This document shows, one piece after another, positions 18,412 to 25,830 of a DNA stretch of 64,000 nucleotides (position 1 is its first letter; each line of letters begins with the position of its first letter). The DNA lies in the NCBI GenBank assembly GCA_029432815.1, contig JAROBA010000017.1:1-64000 (forward strand), in the 5' to 3' direction. The position numbers and the translations under genes were made by a program. The notes beneath the pieces were generated by a model that saw nothing but the letters and a program-made list of their open reading frames with translations, was not told the DNA's origin and did no database searches. This stretch comes from Pontiellaceae bacterium B1224 (GTDB lineage Bacteria > Verrucomicrobiota > Kiritimatiellia > Kiritimatiellales > Pontiellaceae).

Positions 18412-19275
18412 TTAGCCGAAACGCTTTTTCACATGACCGATCATCAGGCGGTCAATCAGGTGGGCTGGTACAAAACGGGCCGCCAAATCGCCGGCATACG
18501 CCGGAAGAGTCACTTTATAGCGAACCTTCGGTTTGGAAGATTCCAAGGCATGGAAAATCTTTTTCGCCACGGCTTCCGGCGGCAGGCGGAATCGATCTTC
18601 CGACATTCCGCCATTCCGGCGCTTTTCGAAATACTGCTTATAGGCCGCACCGAATTTTGAATCCCTGACGTTCAGCTTTTCTTCTCCCTGCCCCGCGCAG
18701 TTGGTTGAAAACCGGGTCCGGATCGGGCCCGGTTCCACAAGAGAAACCGAAATATGATCCGGTGAAAGCTCCACGCGCTGGGCATCGCTGATGGCTTCCA
18801 ACGCAAATTTTGAGGCGGAATAAATGCCCATAAACGGGAGCGACAAACGGCCCACCACAGAACTGATGTTCACGATGCGCCCATAACCCTGTTTTTGAAA
18901 AACCGGGATCAGTCGATTCGTCAGTTCCTGCAGGCCGAATACATTCACTTCAAATTGTTGCCGCATGGCATCGCGCGATACATCCTGAATTGCACCCGGC
19001 ATTCCGAAACCGGCATTATTCACCACCGCTCCGAGCTTGCCCTCATTTTTCACCAGCACCCATTCAACCGCCGTTGCAATGGATTGACTGGATGTGACGT
19101 CCAGTTTAACCGCCTCAAACCCGGCCTGCCGCAACGAGTCCAGATCGTCCAGTTTGCGTGCCGTCGGGAAAACGTTCCAACCTTTGGAACGCAAAAGCTC
19201 AGCTGTTGCCAGCCCGATTCCAGAAGAGCACCCCGTAATCAGTACTGATTTATTTCCAACCCGTGGAAAACTCAT
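18412..19275 (-). CDS. Short-chain dehydrogenase/reductase
   Basis: 287 residues, classical SDR. Cofactor motif TGCSSGIG (14-21), VVNNAGFG, and catalytic YSASK (about 155) with upstream NISSVVG. The acid-poor ARKLDDL after beta-2 suggests NADP preference. The C-terminal ~45 residues are basic, as in the DHRS/YqjQ-like group. It overlaps the deacetylase gene by 4 bp and is the last gene of the riboflavin operon. The substrate is unknown. Palindrome copies at 18541, 19175 and 19254 are read in three different frames. Confidence 0.88.
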   Translation of the reverse strand: MSFPRVGNKSVLITGCSSGIGLATAELLRSKGWNVFPTARKLDDLDSLRQAGFEAVKLDVTSSQSIATAVEWVLVKNEGKLGAVVNNAGFGMPGAIQDVSRDAMRQQFEVNVFGLQELTNRLIPVFQKQGYGRIVNISSVVGRLSLPFMGIYSASKFALEAISDAQRVELSPDHISVSLVEPGPIRTRFSTNCAGQGEEKLNVRDSKFGAAYKQYFEKRRNGGMSEDRFRLPPEAVAKKIFHALESSKPKVRYKVTLPAYAGDLAARFVPAHLIDRLMIGHVKKRFG

Positions 19276-20003
19276 TCGTAAAGCTCCGAAAGCTTATGAA
19301 AAGTGTAGCCCGAGTTCAGAAGCGTCTGATAGCTGTCGCGGATGGCAATGGCACTTTCCTTACTCCAGACGTGACCGATCACAATCACATACCCGTTTTC
19401 GCGGGACTTATTAACGGCACTGCCCCACATCTTCCGGATGTAATCGCGGTCCTGATTAATATCCAGAAAGACGTGGCGCTCTTCCATGTGCATACCTTCA
19501 TTTTTGGCAACGCGCGGCACCTGCGAGTTGTAGGCCGTTTTGCTATCGAGAAAAAACAGATCGTGAGCTTTACAGAAACGCAACACCTCTTGGATCAGCG
19601 CTTCATTTTCAGTGACTCGCGAACCCATATGATTGTTGATGCCTACGGCCCCGCGGACTGAGCGGAGATTGCTATCCAGAATTTTCTGAACTTCGGCAGG
19701 GGGCGTCACATTCATAATGGCTCCGACTCCCGGATTTTTGTGGGCGTTATACGCCTCCATCGGCTGATGCAGGATAATCTCTTTCCGCTGATCCCGCCCG
19801 ATCGCGATGCAGACTTCCTTCGTCTGTTTCTGGTGAGGCAGAACCGCAATCGTCATGGGAACCGGAATGTCGAGAAACTGCTGTGTCTCCCCCAACGCCA
19901 GCCCGGCATCATCAATCACCAGAAAGATTTTCTTCTGCGGGGCGGCCTGCAAGAGGCCGCTCAAAAGAAATACGATGGCTAGGCTGATTCGGAGTAAATG
20001 CAT
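19272..20003 (-). CDS. Divergent polysaccharide deacetylase family protein
   Basis: 243 residues. Sec signal peptide (about 1-20), then the divergent polysaccharide deacetylase fold (Pfam Polysacc_deac_2, formerly DUF610). Markers are FLVIDDAGL with the metal Asp pair, PMTIAVLPH, EIILHQPMEAY, GINNHMGSRVT and the late VIVIGHVW. In other bacteria the gene sits beside envC-type wall genes, so a periplasmic envelope role is likely. It starts directly after the ribE stop codon and overlaps the SDR gene. Confidence 0.9.
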   Translation of the reverse strand: MHLLRISLAIVFLLSGLLQAAPQKKIFLVIDDAGLALGETQQFLDIPVPMTIAVLPHQKQTKEVCIAIGRDQRKEIILHQPMEAYNAHKNPGVGAIMNVTPPAEVQKILDSNLRSVRGAVGINNHMGSRVTENEALIQEVLRFCKAHDLFFLDSKTAYNSQVPRVAKNEGMHMEERHVFLDINQDRDYIRKMWGSAVNKSRENGYVIVIGHVWSKESAIAIRDSYQTLLNSGYTFHKLSELYE

Positions 20004-20633
20004 TTATTCCCCTGCCAAATTAATACGGTAATCCTGCCCGCCACCGAATTCGAGGATACGCTGCACGTGCTTGCCGAGAATATCGGCCTCCAGATTCACC
20101 TTCGTGCCGACCTTGAATTCCGACATATCGGTTTCCTGAATGGTGTGCGGAATAATGTGCACGACAAAACCGGTGTCTGTCAGCTCGGCCACGGTCAGCG
20201 AAATGCCGTCGATGGCAATCGAACCTTTATAAACCATCAGCATCTGCATATCGCGGGAGGTTTCGATGGTGAATTTCCAGTCGCGGCCGACCTGCTCGAC
20301 CTTCGCGACGGTTCCGGTGTTATCCACGTGACCGGTCACAATATGTCCGCCCAGCGTATCGCCCAGCGCCAGCGCCTGCTCCAGATTCACGATATCGCCG
20401 GGCCTTTTGTCGCCAAGATTCGTTTTATCAAATGTTTCGCCCAGCACATCGAACATCAGTTTATCGCCATCCATCGCCGCAATCGTCAGACAGGTTCCAT
20501 TCACCGCAATGCTGTCGCCCAGCCCGATCGGCTTATCGAACGGACGGTTTGGCACCATGGTGATGCGACCGGCAGTCCCGTCCATTTTGATATCAATAAT
20601 ATTTCCCAAACGCTGCACAATACCTGTGAACAT
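20004..20633 (-). CDS. ribE: Riboflavin synthase alpha chain
   Basis: 209 residues with two lumazine-binding repeats, the first beginning MFTGIVQRLGNI. Repeat motifs GDSIAVNGTCLTI and GSIAIDGISLTVAEL are paired as usual, with GGHIVTGHVDNTG in between. It dismutates two lumazines to riboflavin plus the pyrimidinedione. It starts two bases after the ribD stop codon, so the two are coupled. Confidence 0.97.
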   Translation of the reverse strand: MFTGIVQRLGNIIDIKMDGTAGRITMVPNRPFDKPIGLGDSIAVNGTCLTIAAMDGDKLMFDVLGETFDKTNLGDKRPGDIVNLEQALALGDTLGGHIVTGHVDNTGTVAKVEQVGRDWKFTIETSRDMQMLMVYKGSIAIDGISLTVAELTDTGFVVHIIPHTIQETDMSEFKVGTKVNLEADILGKHVQRILEFGGGQDYRINLAGE

Positions 20634-20635
20634 AT

Positions 20636-21646
20636 CTATCTCTCCGGTTTAGCTTTAATCAGTATGTCGTTCCCGACCTGTTCCAATGATTGGAACTTTA
20701 AATTATTCACGTCAGCAATCAGTCCGCCGGTTTTTCCAAAGTTTGGAAGTCCGTCCGCGCCCATCAGTTTCGGGGCCATAAAGAAGGCGAACTCATCCAC
20801 CAGTCCCGCTTCAATCAGTCCGGCCGCCAATTGCCCTCCGCCCTCGCAGAAAACGTGCATGATGCCATATTGGTCGGCCAGTTCCTTCAGAATTTCTGTC
20901 AAATCCCCGCTGCGAACCAACGTATGGTCCGCCGCTTCATCGTTCCAAACCTTGGAATCTTCAGGAATATCCGTGCCAATGATCACCCGAAAAGGTTTCC
21001 GATCATTGGAAGGCCGCGGCAACAGCGAGGGATTATCGGCCCGCACGGTTCCGGCCCCAACCATAATGGCATCGGACCGCCGGCGCATTTCCTGTACGCG
21101 TTCCCGCGCTTCCGGCCCGGTAATCCATTTGGAATCGCCCCGGCTGTCGGCAATTTTTCCATCGAGCGTCGATGCCAGTTTCAGCGTGACGTACGGCAAC
21201 CCCGTGGTAATTCTTTTTTCAAAGGGAGCAATCAGCTCACGCCCTTCCGCTTCGCAGATACCGGAAACCACTTCAACGCCGGCCTCTTCGAGAAGTTTTA
21301 AACCCCGGCCCGCGTGAGCCGGATTCAGATCAACCACCGAAACCACCACGCGACCGATCCCCTTTTCCAGAATGATGTCGGTGCACGGTGGCGTACGACC
21401 GTGCGTAGAACAGGGCTCGAGCGTGATGTAGAGCGTGGCATTTTTCAGCGAGGTCGCAATCGGCGGCAGCTTTTTCAGACAGTCGCGTTCGGCGTGATCT
21501 TCGCCTGCTTTTTTATGCCAGCCTTCAGCGACGACATAATCTTCCAGCACCAGCACCGCACCCACCGGCGGATTCGGACGCGTCAGTCCCTCGCCCAGCT
21601 TCGCCAGCTCAATCGCCCGCATCATATATTTTTCGTCGTTCGTCAT
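20636..21646 (-). CDS. ribD: Bifunctional riboflavin deaminase/reductase
   Basis: 336 residues. The N-terminal cytidine-deaminase-like domain has the zinc site HAERDC and PCSTHGRTPPCTD. The C-terminal reductase domain has TLDGKIADSRGDSKWIT and FCEGGGQLAAGLIEAGLVDE. Together they carry out the second and third steps from GTP to riboflavin. Four palindrome copies (20681, 20734, 20943, 20998) lie within 330 bp of its 3' half, the densest patch in the window, read in all three frames. Confidence 0.97.
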   Translation of the reverse strand: MTNDEKYMMRAIELAKLGEGLTRPNPPVGAVLVLEDYVVAEGWHKKAGEDHAERDCLKKLPPIATSLKNATLYITLEPCSTHGRTPPCTDIILEKGIGRVVVSVVDLNPAHAGRGLKLLEEAGVEVVSGICEAEGRELIAPFEKRITTGLPYVTLKLASTLDGKIADSRGDSKWITGPEARERVQEMRRRSDAIMVGAGTVRADNPSLLPRPSNDRKPFRVIIGTDIPEDSKVWNDEAADHTLVRSGDLTEILKELADQYGIMHVFCEGGGQLAAGLIEAGLVDEFAFFMAPKLMGADGLPNFGKTGGLIADVNNLKFQSLEQVGNDILIKAKPER

Positions 21647-21653
21647 CTTTTTC

Positions 21654-21725
21654 TAACCATAAAGACACAAAGGACTCAAAGATTCACAAACAGAAACTAT
21701 CTTGGTGTTCTTCGTACCTTCGTGT
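21654..21725. repeat. Low-complexity repeat between ftsY and ribD
   Basis: Inside the operon, the only gap longer than 15 bp is filled by sequence with heptamer-like periodicity (ACCATAAAGACACAAAGG, GGTGTTCTTCGTACCTTCG), whose two halves are partly complementary. It could form a hairpin and separate the expression of ribD-ribE from that of ftsY. Confidence 0.55.
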
Positions 21726-22622
21726 TTAAACCTCATCAGCATCGCTGTTTTCATCAAAAAGGGCGTTCACAAATTCTTCGGGGTTGAAGGGAACGAGGTC
21801 GTCTTCGTCTTCACCGAGGCCGGTGAATAGAATGGGTATATTGAGTTCCGTCTTCACGGAAAACAGGAAACCGGCTTTGGAGGATCCATCAAGTTTCGTG
21901 ACAATGATTCCTGTGAGCGGAACCACTTCGTTAAATTGTTTGGCCTGAATAACGGCATTTTGCCCGAGCGAGGCATCGAGCACCATCCAGACGGCATCTG
22001 GAGCACCGGCGCGGCGCTTGTCCATGGAGCGGCACATTTTCGGGAGTTCGTCCATCAGCGGCGTTTTGGTGTGCATGCGCCCGGCGGTATCGACCAGCAC
22101 GACATCGCATTTTTTTTCGATGGCGGATTCAACCGCATTATACGCAACGCCTGCTGCATCGTGCCCCATTTCTCCGCCCACAAAATCGCAGCCGACTTTT
22201 TCGCTCCAGAGTTTGAGCTGGGAGGAGCCGGCGGCGCGGAAGGTATCGGAACCGCAAAGCATCGGCTTCAATCCCTGGCCGATTGCTCTCTTCGCCAGCT
22301 TGGCGGCGGTGGTGGTCTTGCCGGAACCGTTGATTCCAAGCAGCATCACCACATAGGGCTTGTTGTCGGAAGGCCAGTTGAACTCCGGCGTTTCGCCAAG
22401 TTCTTTCATCAATAGTTCTGTTAGGCGCTCGCGTCGCGTTGCTTTGCGCCGGGGCGATTCCAGCTCATCAACAATATCCATCGTTAGACGAACCGGAACA
22501 TCGGAGCGTAGCAGGATTTCTTCGAGTTCTTCAATATCCAGCTCGTCTATATTGACCTTGGACGAAAAAACCTTACCGATGATGTTGCGTGTTTTCTTAA
22601 GCGCACCCAGCCAACCGGCCAT
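21726..22622 (-). CDS. ftsY: Signal recognition particle receptor FtsY
   Basis: 298 residues, the short form without the acidic A domain. The NG domain shows the P-loop GINGSGKTTTAAKLAK, the DTAGR motif and TKLDG. The segment after it reads DGSSKAGFLFSV where most FtsY have DGTAKGG, so the closing loop is changed at three positions. The protein guides SRP-ribosome complexes to the Sec translocon. It shares one base with nusB (TAATG) and sits inside a riboflavin operon. The C-terminal tail is acidic (DENSDADEV). Confidence 0.95.
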   Translation of the reverse strand: MAGWLGALKKTRNIIGKVFSSKVNIDELDIEELEEILLRSDVPVRLTMDIVDELESPRRKATRRERLTELLMKELGETPEFNWPSDNKPYVVMLLGINGSGKTTTAAKLAKRAIGQGLKPMLCGSDTFRAAGSSQLKLWSEKVGCDFVGGEMGHDAAGVAYNAVESAIEKKCDVVLVDTAGRMHTKTPLMDELPKMCRSMDKRRAGAPDAVWMVLDASLGQNAVIQAKQFNEVVPLTGIIVTKLDGSSKAGFLFSVKTELNIPILFTGLGEDEDDLVPFNPEEFVNALFDENSDADEV

Positions 22623-23080
22623 TACACGCCTCCCTTGGGCTTATAGGTGGTGCGGGCCGGACGGTCGATCTCTTTGCGGATGCGGTCCAGCACACCGTTC
22701 ACAAAACGGCCGGACTGGAAGCTGCTGAAATCTTTCGCAAAGTGGACTGCTTCGTTGATGGAAACGACTGGCGGAACATCTTCGCGATAGAGCATTTCAA
22801 AAAGCGCCACACGCATGACGGTTCGGTCAACCGCCCCCATGCGATCGGAGTTCCAGCGGGTGGCGTATTGCGACAGCTTTTCATCCAGCTCTTTTTTGTG
22901 CTGAACAACGCCTTTGATAATTTCTTCCGCATATTTTTTTTCGCGTTCATTCGGGGTTTTCTCCTCCCAGAAATCCTGCAGTGCGATATCAATCGGCTCC
23001 GGATTAAAATCGAGTTGAAACAAAAACTGAACAATCCATTCGCGTGTTTCGCGACGGCCATTAACTTTTTTCTTCTGCAT
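22622..23080 (-). CDS. nusB: Transcription antitermination factor NusB
   Basis: 152 residues, all-helical NusB fold: RRETREWIVQFLFQLDFNPE at the start, MGAVDRTVMRVALFEMLYREDVPPVVSINEAVHFAKDFSSFQSGRFVNGVLDRI at the end split over the usual helices. It works with NusE at boxA in rRNA transcription. The pair ribH-nusB is one of the most conserved gene neighbours in bacteria; here the gap is 5 bp. Confidence 0.95.
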   Translation of the reverse strand: MQKKKVNGRRETREWIVQFLFQLDFNPEPIDIALQDFWEEKTPNEREKKYAEEIIKGVVQHKKELDEKLSQYATRWNSDRMGAVDRTVMRVALFEMLYREDVPPVVSINEAVHFAKDFSSFQSGRFVNGVLDRIRKEIDRPARTTYKPKGGV

Positions 23081-23085
23081 AAAAT

Positions 23086-23598
23086 CTATCCAAGCTTTTT
23101 GTGAACGCGGGCCGTTTCAATGGCCGCTTCAGCGGCATACCAGCCGCGTGTATTTTCGCCGCCCAGACAACGGGCTTCGGCTTGCGCCCAGGTACGGACG
23201 CCTACAATTTCATTAATGACCGGAATCTGATGCCGGCAGGCAATATCAAGAACGGTCTGGCCGGTGGTATCGATGATCATCTGCGCATGCTGCGTTTCAC
23301 CCTCCACCACCACGCCCAACACGATCAGCGCATCATAACGCTTACTGGCCGCCATTTTTTCAGCGATGACCGGAACCTCATAGGCTCCCGGCACACGCAC
23401 AAGATCGATAGTTTCCGGCTTTGCCCCGTTTTTTTCCAGACATTGGAAAGCCGAGCGGGCGAGCTCGTTGGTCAGTTCGTCGTTAAAGCGGGCGACCACA
23501 ATGCCGAAGCGCATGCCGGACGCATCCAGATTTCCCAGTATTTGATTAGCTCCGACCCCTTCGATCGGATCAATTGATTTAGAGATTCCTTTTCCCAT
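23086..23598 (-). CDS. ribH: 6,7-dimethyl-8-ribityllumazine synthase
   Basis: 170 residues. Condenses the pyrimidinedione from RibD with dihydroxybutanone phosphate from RibBA. Conserved stretches: FGIVVARFND, VRVPGAYEVPVIAEKMA, DALIVLGVVVEGETQH (catalytic His of the GETxH motif), and PVINEIVGVRTWAQAEARCLG. It forms 60-mer or pentamer shells. Starts 11 bp after ribBA. A palindrome variant at 23434 is read FQCLE. Confidence 0.97.
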   Translation of the reverse strand: MGKGISKSIDPIEGVGANQILGNLDASGMRFGIVVARFNDELTNELARSAFQCLEKNGAKPETIDLVRVPGAYEVPVIAEKMAASKRYDALIVLGVVVEGETQHAQMIIDTTGQTVLDIACRHQIPVINEIVGVRTWAQAEARCLGGENTRGWYAAEAAIETARVHKKLG

Positions 23599-23609
23599 AA
23601 ATATTCCTA

Positions 23610-24812
23610 TTAAAGTAAGTGCCCCATTTTGTCGCGTTTAGTGGCGAGGTAAAAATCATTATATTCGCCCGGCTTCAGCACGAGAGGAACGCGCTCCTCA
23701 ACCTCGATGCCATATTTATCCAGCCCGGTAATTTTAGCCGGATTATTGGTGAGCAGTTTGATTTTCTGCATACCGAGATCGTTCAGAATCTGAGCACCGA
23801 TGCCATAGTCGCGCAAATCGGCATCGAAACCGAGATGCTCGTTGGCTTCGACCGTATCCATTCCGTTTTCCTGAAGCTCGTACGCATGCAGCTTTTTTGC
23901 CAGCCCGATTCCGCGCCCTTCCTGCCGCATATAGACAATGGCACCATATCCATGTTCCTGAATGTCATGCATGGCGCAGTGAAGTTGAGCACCGCAATCG
24001 CAACGCATGGAATGGAAAACATCGCCGGTCAGACATTCCGAATGCACACGGACCAAGGGGGTTTTTCCAGACGAGGCATCGCCGCAGACCAGAGCCAAAT
24101 GGTCTTTATTATCGACCTCGGAGCTGTAGAGCTTCAGACGGAACTCGCCGGCATCGGTCGGCATATTGATTTCCCGTTCCATCTTGACCAGTTTTTCATG
24201 GGTGTAACGGTACTTCGTAACCTCCGCAACCGAGGTCATCTTGAGCTGATGTTTTTTCGCAAATTTAACGAGATCCGGCATACGAGCCATGGTGCCGTCA
24301 TCGTTGGTAATTTCGCAGATGACTCCGGCGGGTTTCATACCCGCTGCCTTCATCAGATCAACGGTTGCTTCGGTATGGCCGGCGCGGTCAATAACGCCGC
24401 CCGGCATTGCAACCAACGGAAATACATGGCCGGGGCATAATAAATCTTCAGCTTGCGTTTTTTCATCCACAATGGTGCGGATGGTCATGGCACGTTCTTC
24501 GGCGCTGATACCGGTGGTACAGCCGACGGCATCGACTGAAATGGTGAATGCGGTCTGAAAAACATCACCTTCGTGCGAAACGTTCATGCGGGAAAGACCG
24601 AGGTGGGCGGCACATTCTCCAGTGATCGGCACACAAACCAAACCGCGGGCATGTGTGATCATAAAGTTGACCTGCTCCGCCGTGCAGGTTTCCGCCGCAC
24701 AAATGAGGTCGCCCTCATTCTCACGTTCTTCATCATCGGTAACCAGAACGATTTCGCCGTTTTGAAGTGCTTCGATGACCTCTTCAATCGGATCGAATTT
24801 TGTGTTGCTCAT
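23610..24812 (-). CDS. ribBA: Bifunctional DHBP synthase / GTP cyclohydrolase II
   Basis: 400 residues. The N-terminal DHBP synthase (about 1-205) has DDEERENEGDLICAAE and GHTEATVDL. The C-terminal GTP cyclohydrolase II (about 206-400) has HSECLTGDVFHSMRCDCG with the three zinc cysteines, YMRQEGRGIGL and LTNNPAKI. The enzyme opens both branches of riboflavin synthesis. It is the first gene behind the FMN riboswitch, with GGAGC seven bases before ATG. Confidence 0.98.
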   Translation of the reverse strand: MSNTKFDPIEEVIEALQNGEIVLVTDDEERENEGDLICAAETCTAEQVNFMITHARGLVCVPITGECAAHLGLSRMNVSHEGDVFQTAFTISVDAVGCTTGISAEERAMTIRTIVDEKTQAEDLLCPGHVFPLVAMPGGVIDRAGHTEATVDLMKAAGMKPAGVICEITNDDGTMARMPDLVKFAKKHQLKMTSVAEVTKYRYTHEKLVKMEREINMPTDAGEFRLKLYSSEVDNKDHLALVCGDASSGKTPLVRVHSECLTGDVFHSMRCDCGAQLHCAMHDIQEHGYGAIVYMRQEGRGIGLAKKLHAYELQENGMDTVEANEHLGFDADLRDYGIGAQILNDLGMQKIKLLTNNPAKITGLDKYGIEVEERVPLVLKPGEYNDFYLATKRDKMGHLL

Positions 24813-24827
24813 TTTTGCTCCTGTATA

Positions 24828-24860
24828 TCAAAAAACCCTAAAGACCGTACGCCTTCAGGG
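24828..24860 (-). terminator. Riboswitch-controlled terminator before ribBA
   Basis: On the minus strand CCCTGAAG and CTTTAGGG form an 8-bp stem (one G-U) around a 9-base loop, followed by six T, ending about 16 bp before the ribBA start. Placed directly behind the FMN aptamer, it is the expected expression platform: FMN binding should favour this stem. Confidence 0.85.
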
Positions 24861-24886
24861 TATTTTGTGCATACATAGCTACGCAC

Positions 24887-25009
24887 GATCTTCTCTCATC
24901 CAGACTATACTGTCGGTAGCAGAATTTCACTGCTTCCTGTTGTTCCAAAGATTGGAAAAACTCGCGGACTGTCACCGCCGGTCGGGAATTTCACCCTGCC
25001 CTGAAGATC
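24887..25009 (-). ncRNA. FMN riboswitch (RFN element)
   Basis: All conserved blocks appear in order on the minus strand: ATCTTCAGGGCAGGGTGAAA, TTCCCGACCGGCGGTGACAG, CCGCGAG, CAGTGAAATTCTG, CCGACAGT, AGTCTGGATGAGAGAAGAT. The ends CGATCTTC / GAAGATCG form an 8-bp P1. The variable arm between CCGCGAG and the CAGTGAAATT block is a perfect copy of the dispersed palindrome (24943-24957, centre TCT on this strand), which would make a neat 6-bp hairpin there. It controls the rib operon and, by position, nusB and ftsY. Confidence 0.97.
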
Positions 25010-25059
25010 GATGGAATATGCGCAAGGGAGACCCGCAATTCAAGCGAAATCGACCCCCT

Positions 25060-25440
25060 TCAAGCTGAGCGGAATGATTCGGTCCGATTCGAAGATTTCC
25101 CTTGGACTTTTTTGAGGCGGGCGGATGCCGCCGACACCCCAAACACAGGAGACGCTCCAACCAGCCCCATCATAAGAATCAACCCTGCGGCCGTGCCATA
25201 TGGAAAAATCAGAAGATTGTAGACAACCAAAACATAGCCAAGCATCATGTCCCAGGTCTTGCGGCCACAGATCCCAACGGTTGTCACGATTGAAAGAAAA
25301 AACAGGATTACAAACACGCTGGAAAGTAGTATGGCGACCCACGAGCTCTCATACGCCTGCATCAGATTTAAAGAGAGCAAAACCAGATAGACCACAGAAT
25401 ATACGGCACATAGCACCTGCAGACACCGCATCCAGATCAT
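25060..25440 (-). CDS. Small four-helix membrane protein, unknown
   Basis: 126 residues from the ATG at 25440, with about four hydrophobic helices (VLCAVYSVVYLVLLSLNL, VAILLSSVFVILFFLSIV, MMLGYVLVVYNLLIFPYG, GLILMMGLVGA) and a basic tail. The frame stays open 26 codons further up, but the ATG at 25440 overlaps the upstream stop by 4 bp (ATGA), the pattern of translational coupling. I do not recognise a family. Confidence 0.65.
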   Translation of the reverse strand: MIWMRCLQVLCAVYSVVYLVLLSLNLMQAYESSWVAILLSSVFVILFFLSIVTTVGICGRKTWDMMLGYVLVVYNLLIFPYGTAAGLILMMGLVGASPVFGVSAASARLKKVQGKSSNRTESFRSA

Positions 25441-25730
25441 ACCGGATTCACCTCGTTGCTTTTGTTTGCTTTGCTTTCGGTACTTCTGCTCTCTTGCAGG
25501 ATTACGACTGGAACGCACCCGCCAGACATCTGCGGCTTTAGGGGCGGCATAAATAGAGGTCTGATCGATTCCGGCATGCTGCTTCTGGTATTTATCGTTA
25601 AAAGCAGATTCGCCTTTGGTGCAGGGTTATAGATTTCCAGCAATTCGCCTGTTTCATACATTTCCCACAACGCATTGGTAGAAAAGGTAATAAGACACGC
25701 AGAAACAATAATACGCAACAATCTAAGCAT
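25437..25730 (-). CDS. Small secreted protein, unknown
   Basis: 97 residues. The N-terminal signal (MLRLLRIIVSACLITFSTNA) is followed by a Pro-rich body and a Ser/Lys tail, with no domain recognised. AGGA six bases before the ATG supports the start at 25730, and the open frame extends 16 codons further. Coupled to the following membrane protein by ATGA, so the two probably work together. Confidence 0.55.
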   Translation of the reverse strand: MLRLLRIIVSACLITFSTNALWEMYETGELLEIYNPAPKANLLLTINTRSSMPESIRPLFMPPLKPQMSGGCVPVVILQESRSTESKANKSNEVNPV

Positions 25731-25794
25731 GGTGCATCCTCCAAAAACCCAGCTAGAACGCCACATACCAGTCGGCAATCAGATTTAGTTAACT

Positions 25795-25823
25795 GCTCGA
25801 CCAGTATTTTTTACTAGTCGAGC
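25795..25823 (-). terminator. Hairpin after clpB
   Basis: GCTCGACTAGT and ACTGGTCGAGC (minus strand) form an 11-bp stem with a 7-base A-rich loop eight bases after the clpB stop. It lacks a real T run, so termination may be partial or it may only protect the 3' end. Confidence 0.6.
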
Positions 25824-25830
25824 GCTGCGA

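Noticed and set aside
19998-21317. 439-codon plus-strand frame opposite ribE and ribD
   Set aside because: Shadow of two well-supported genes; composition matches an antisense frame and no domain is visible.
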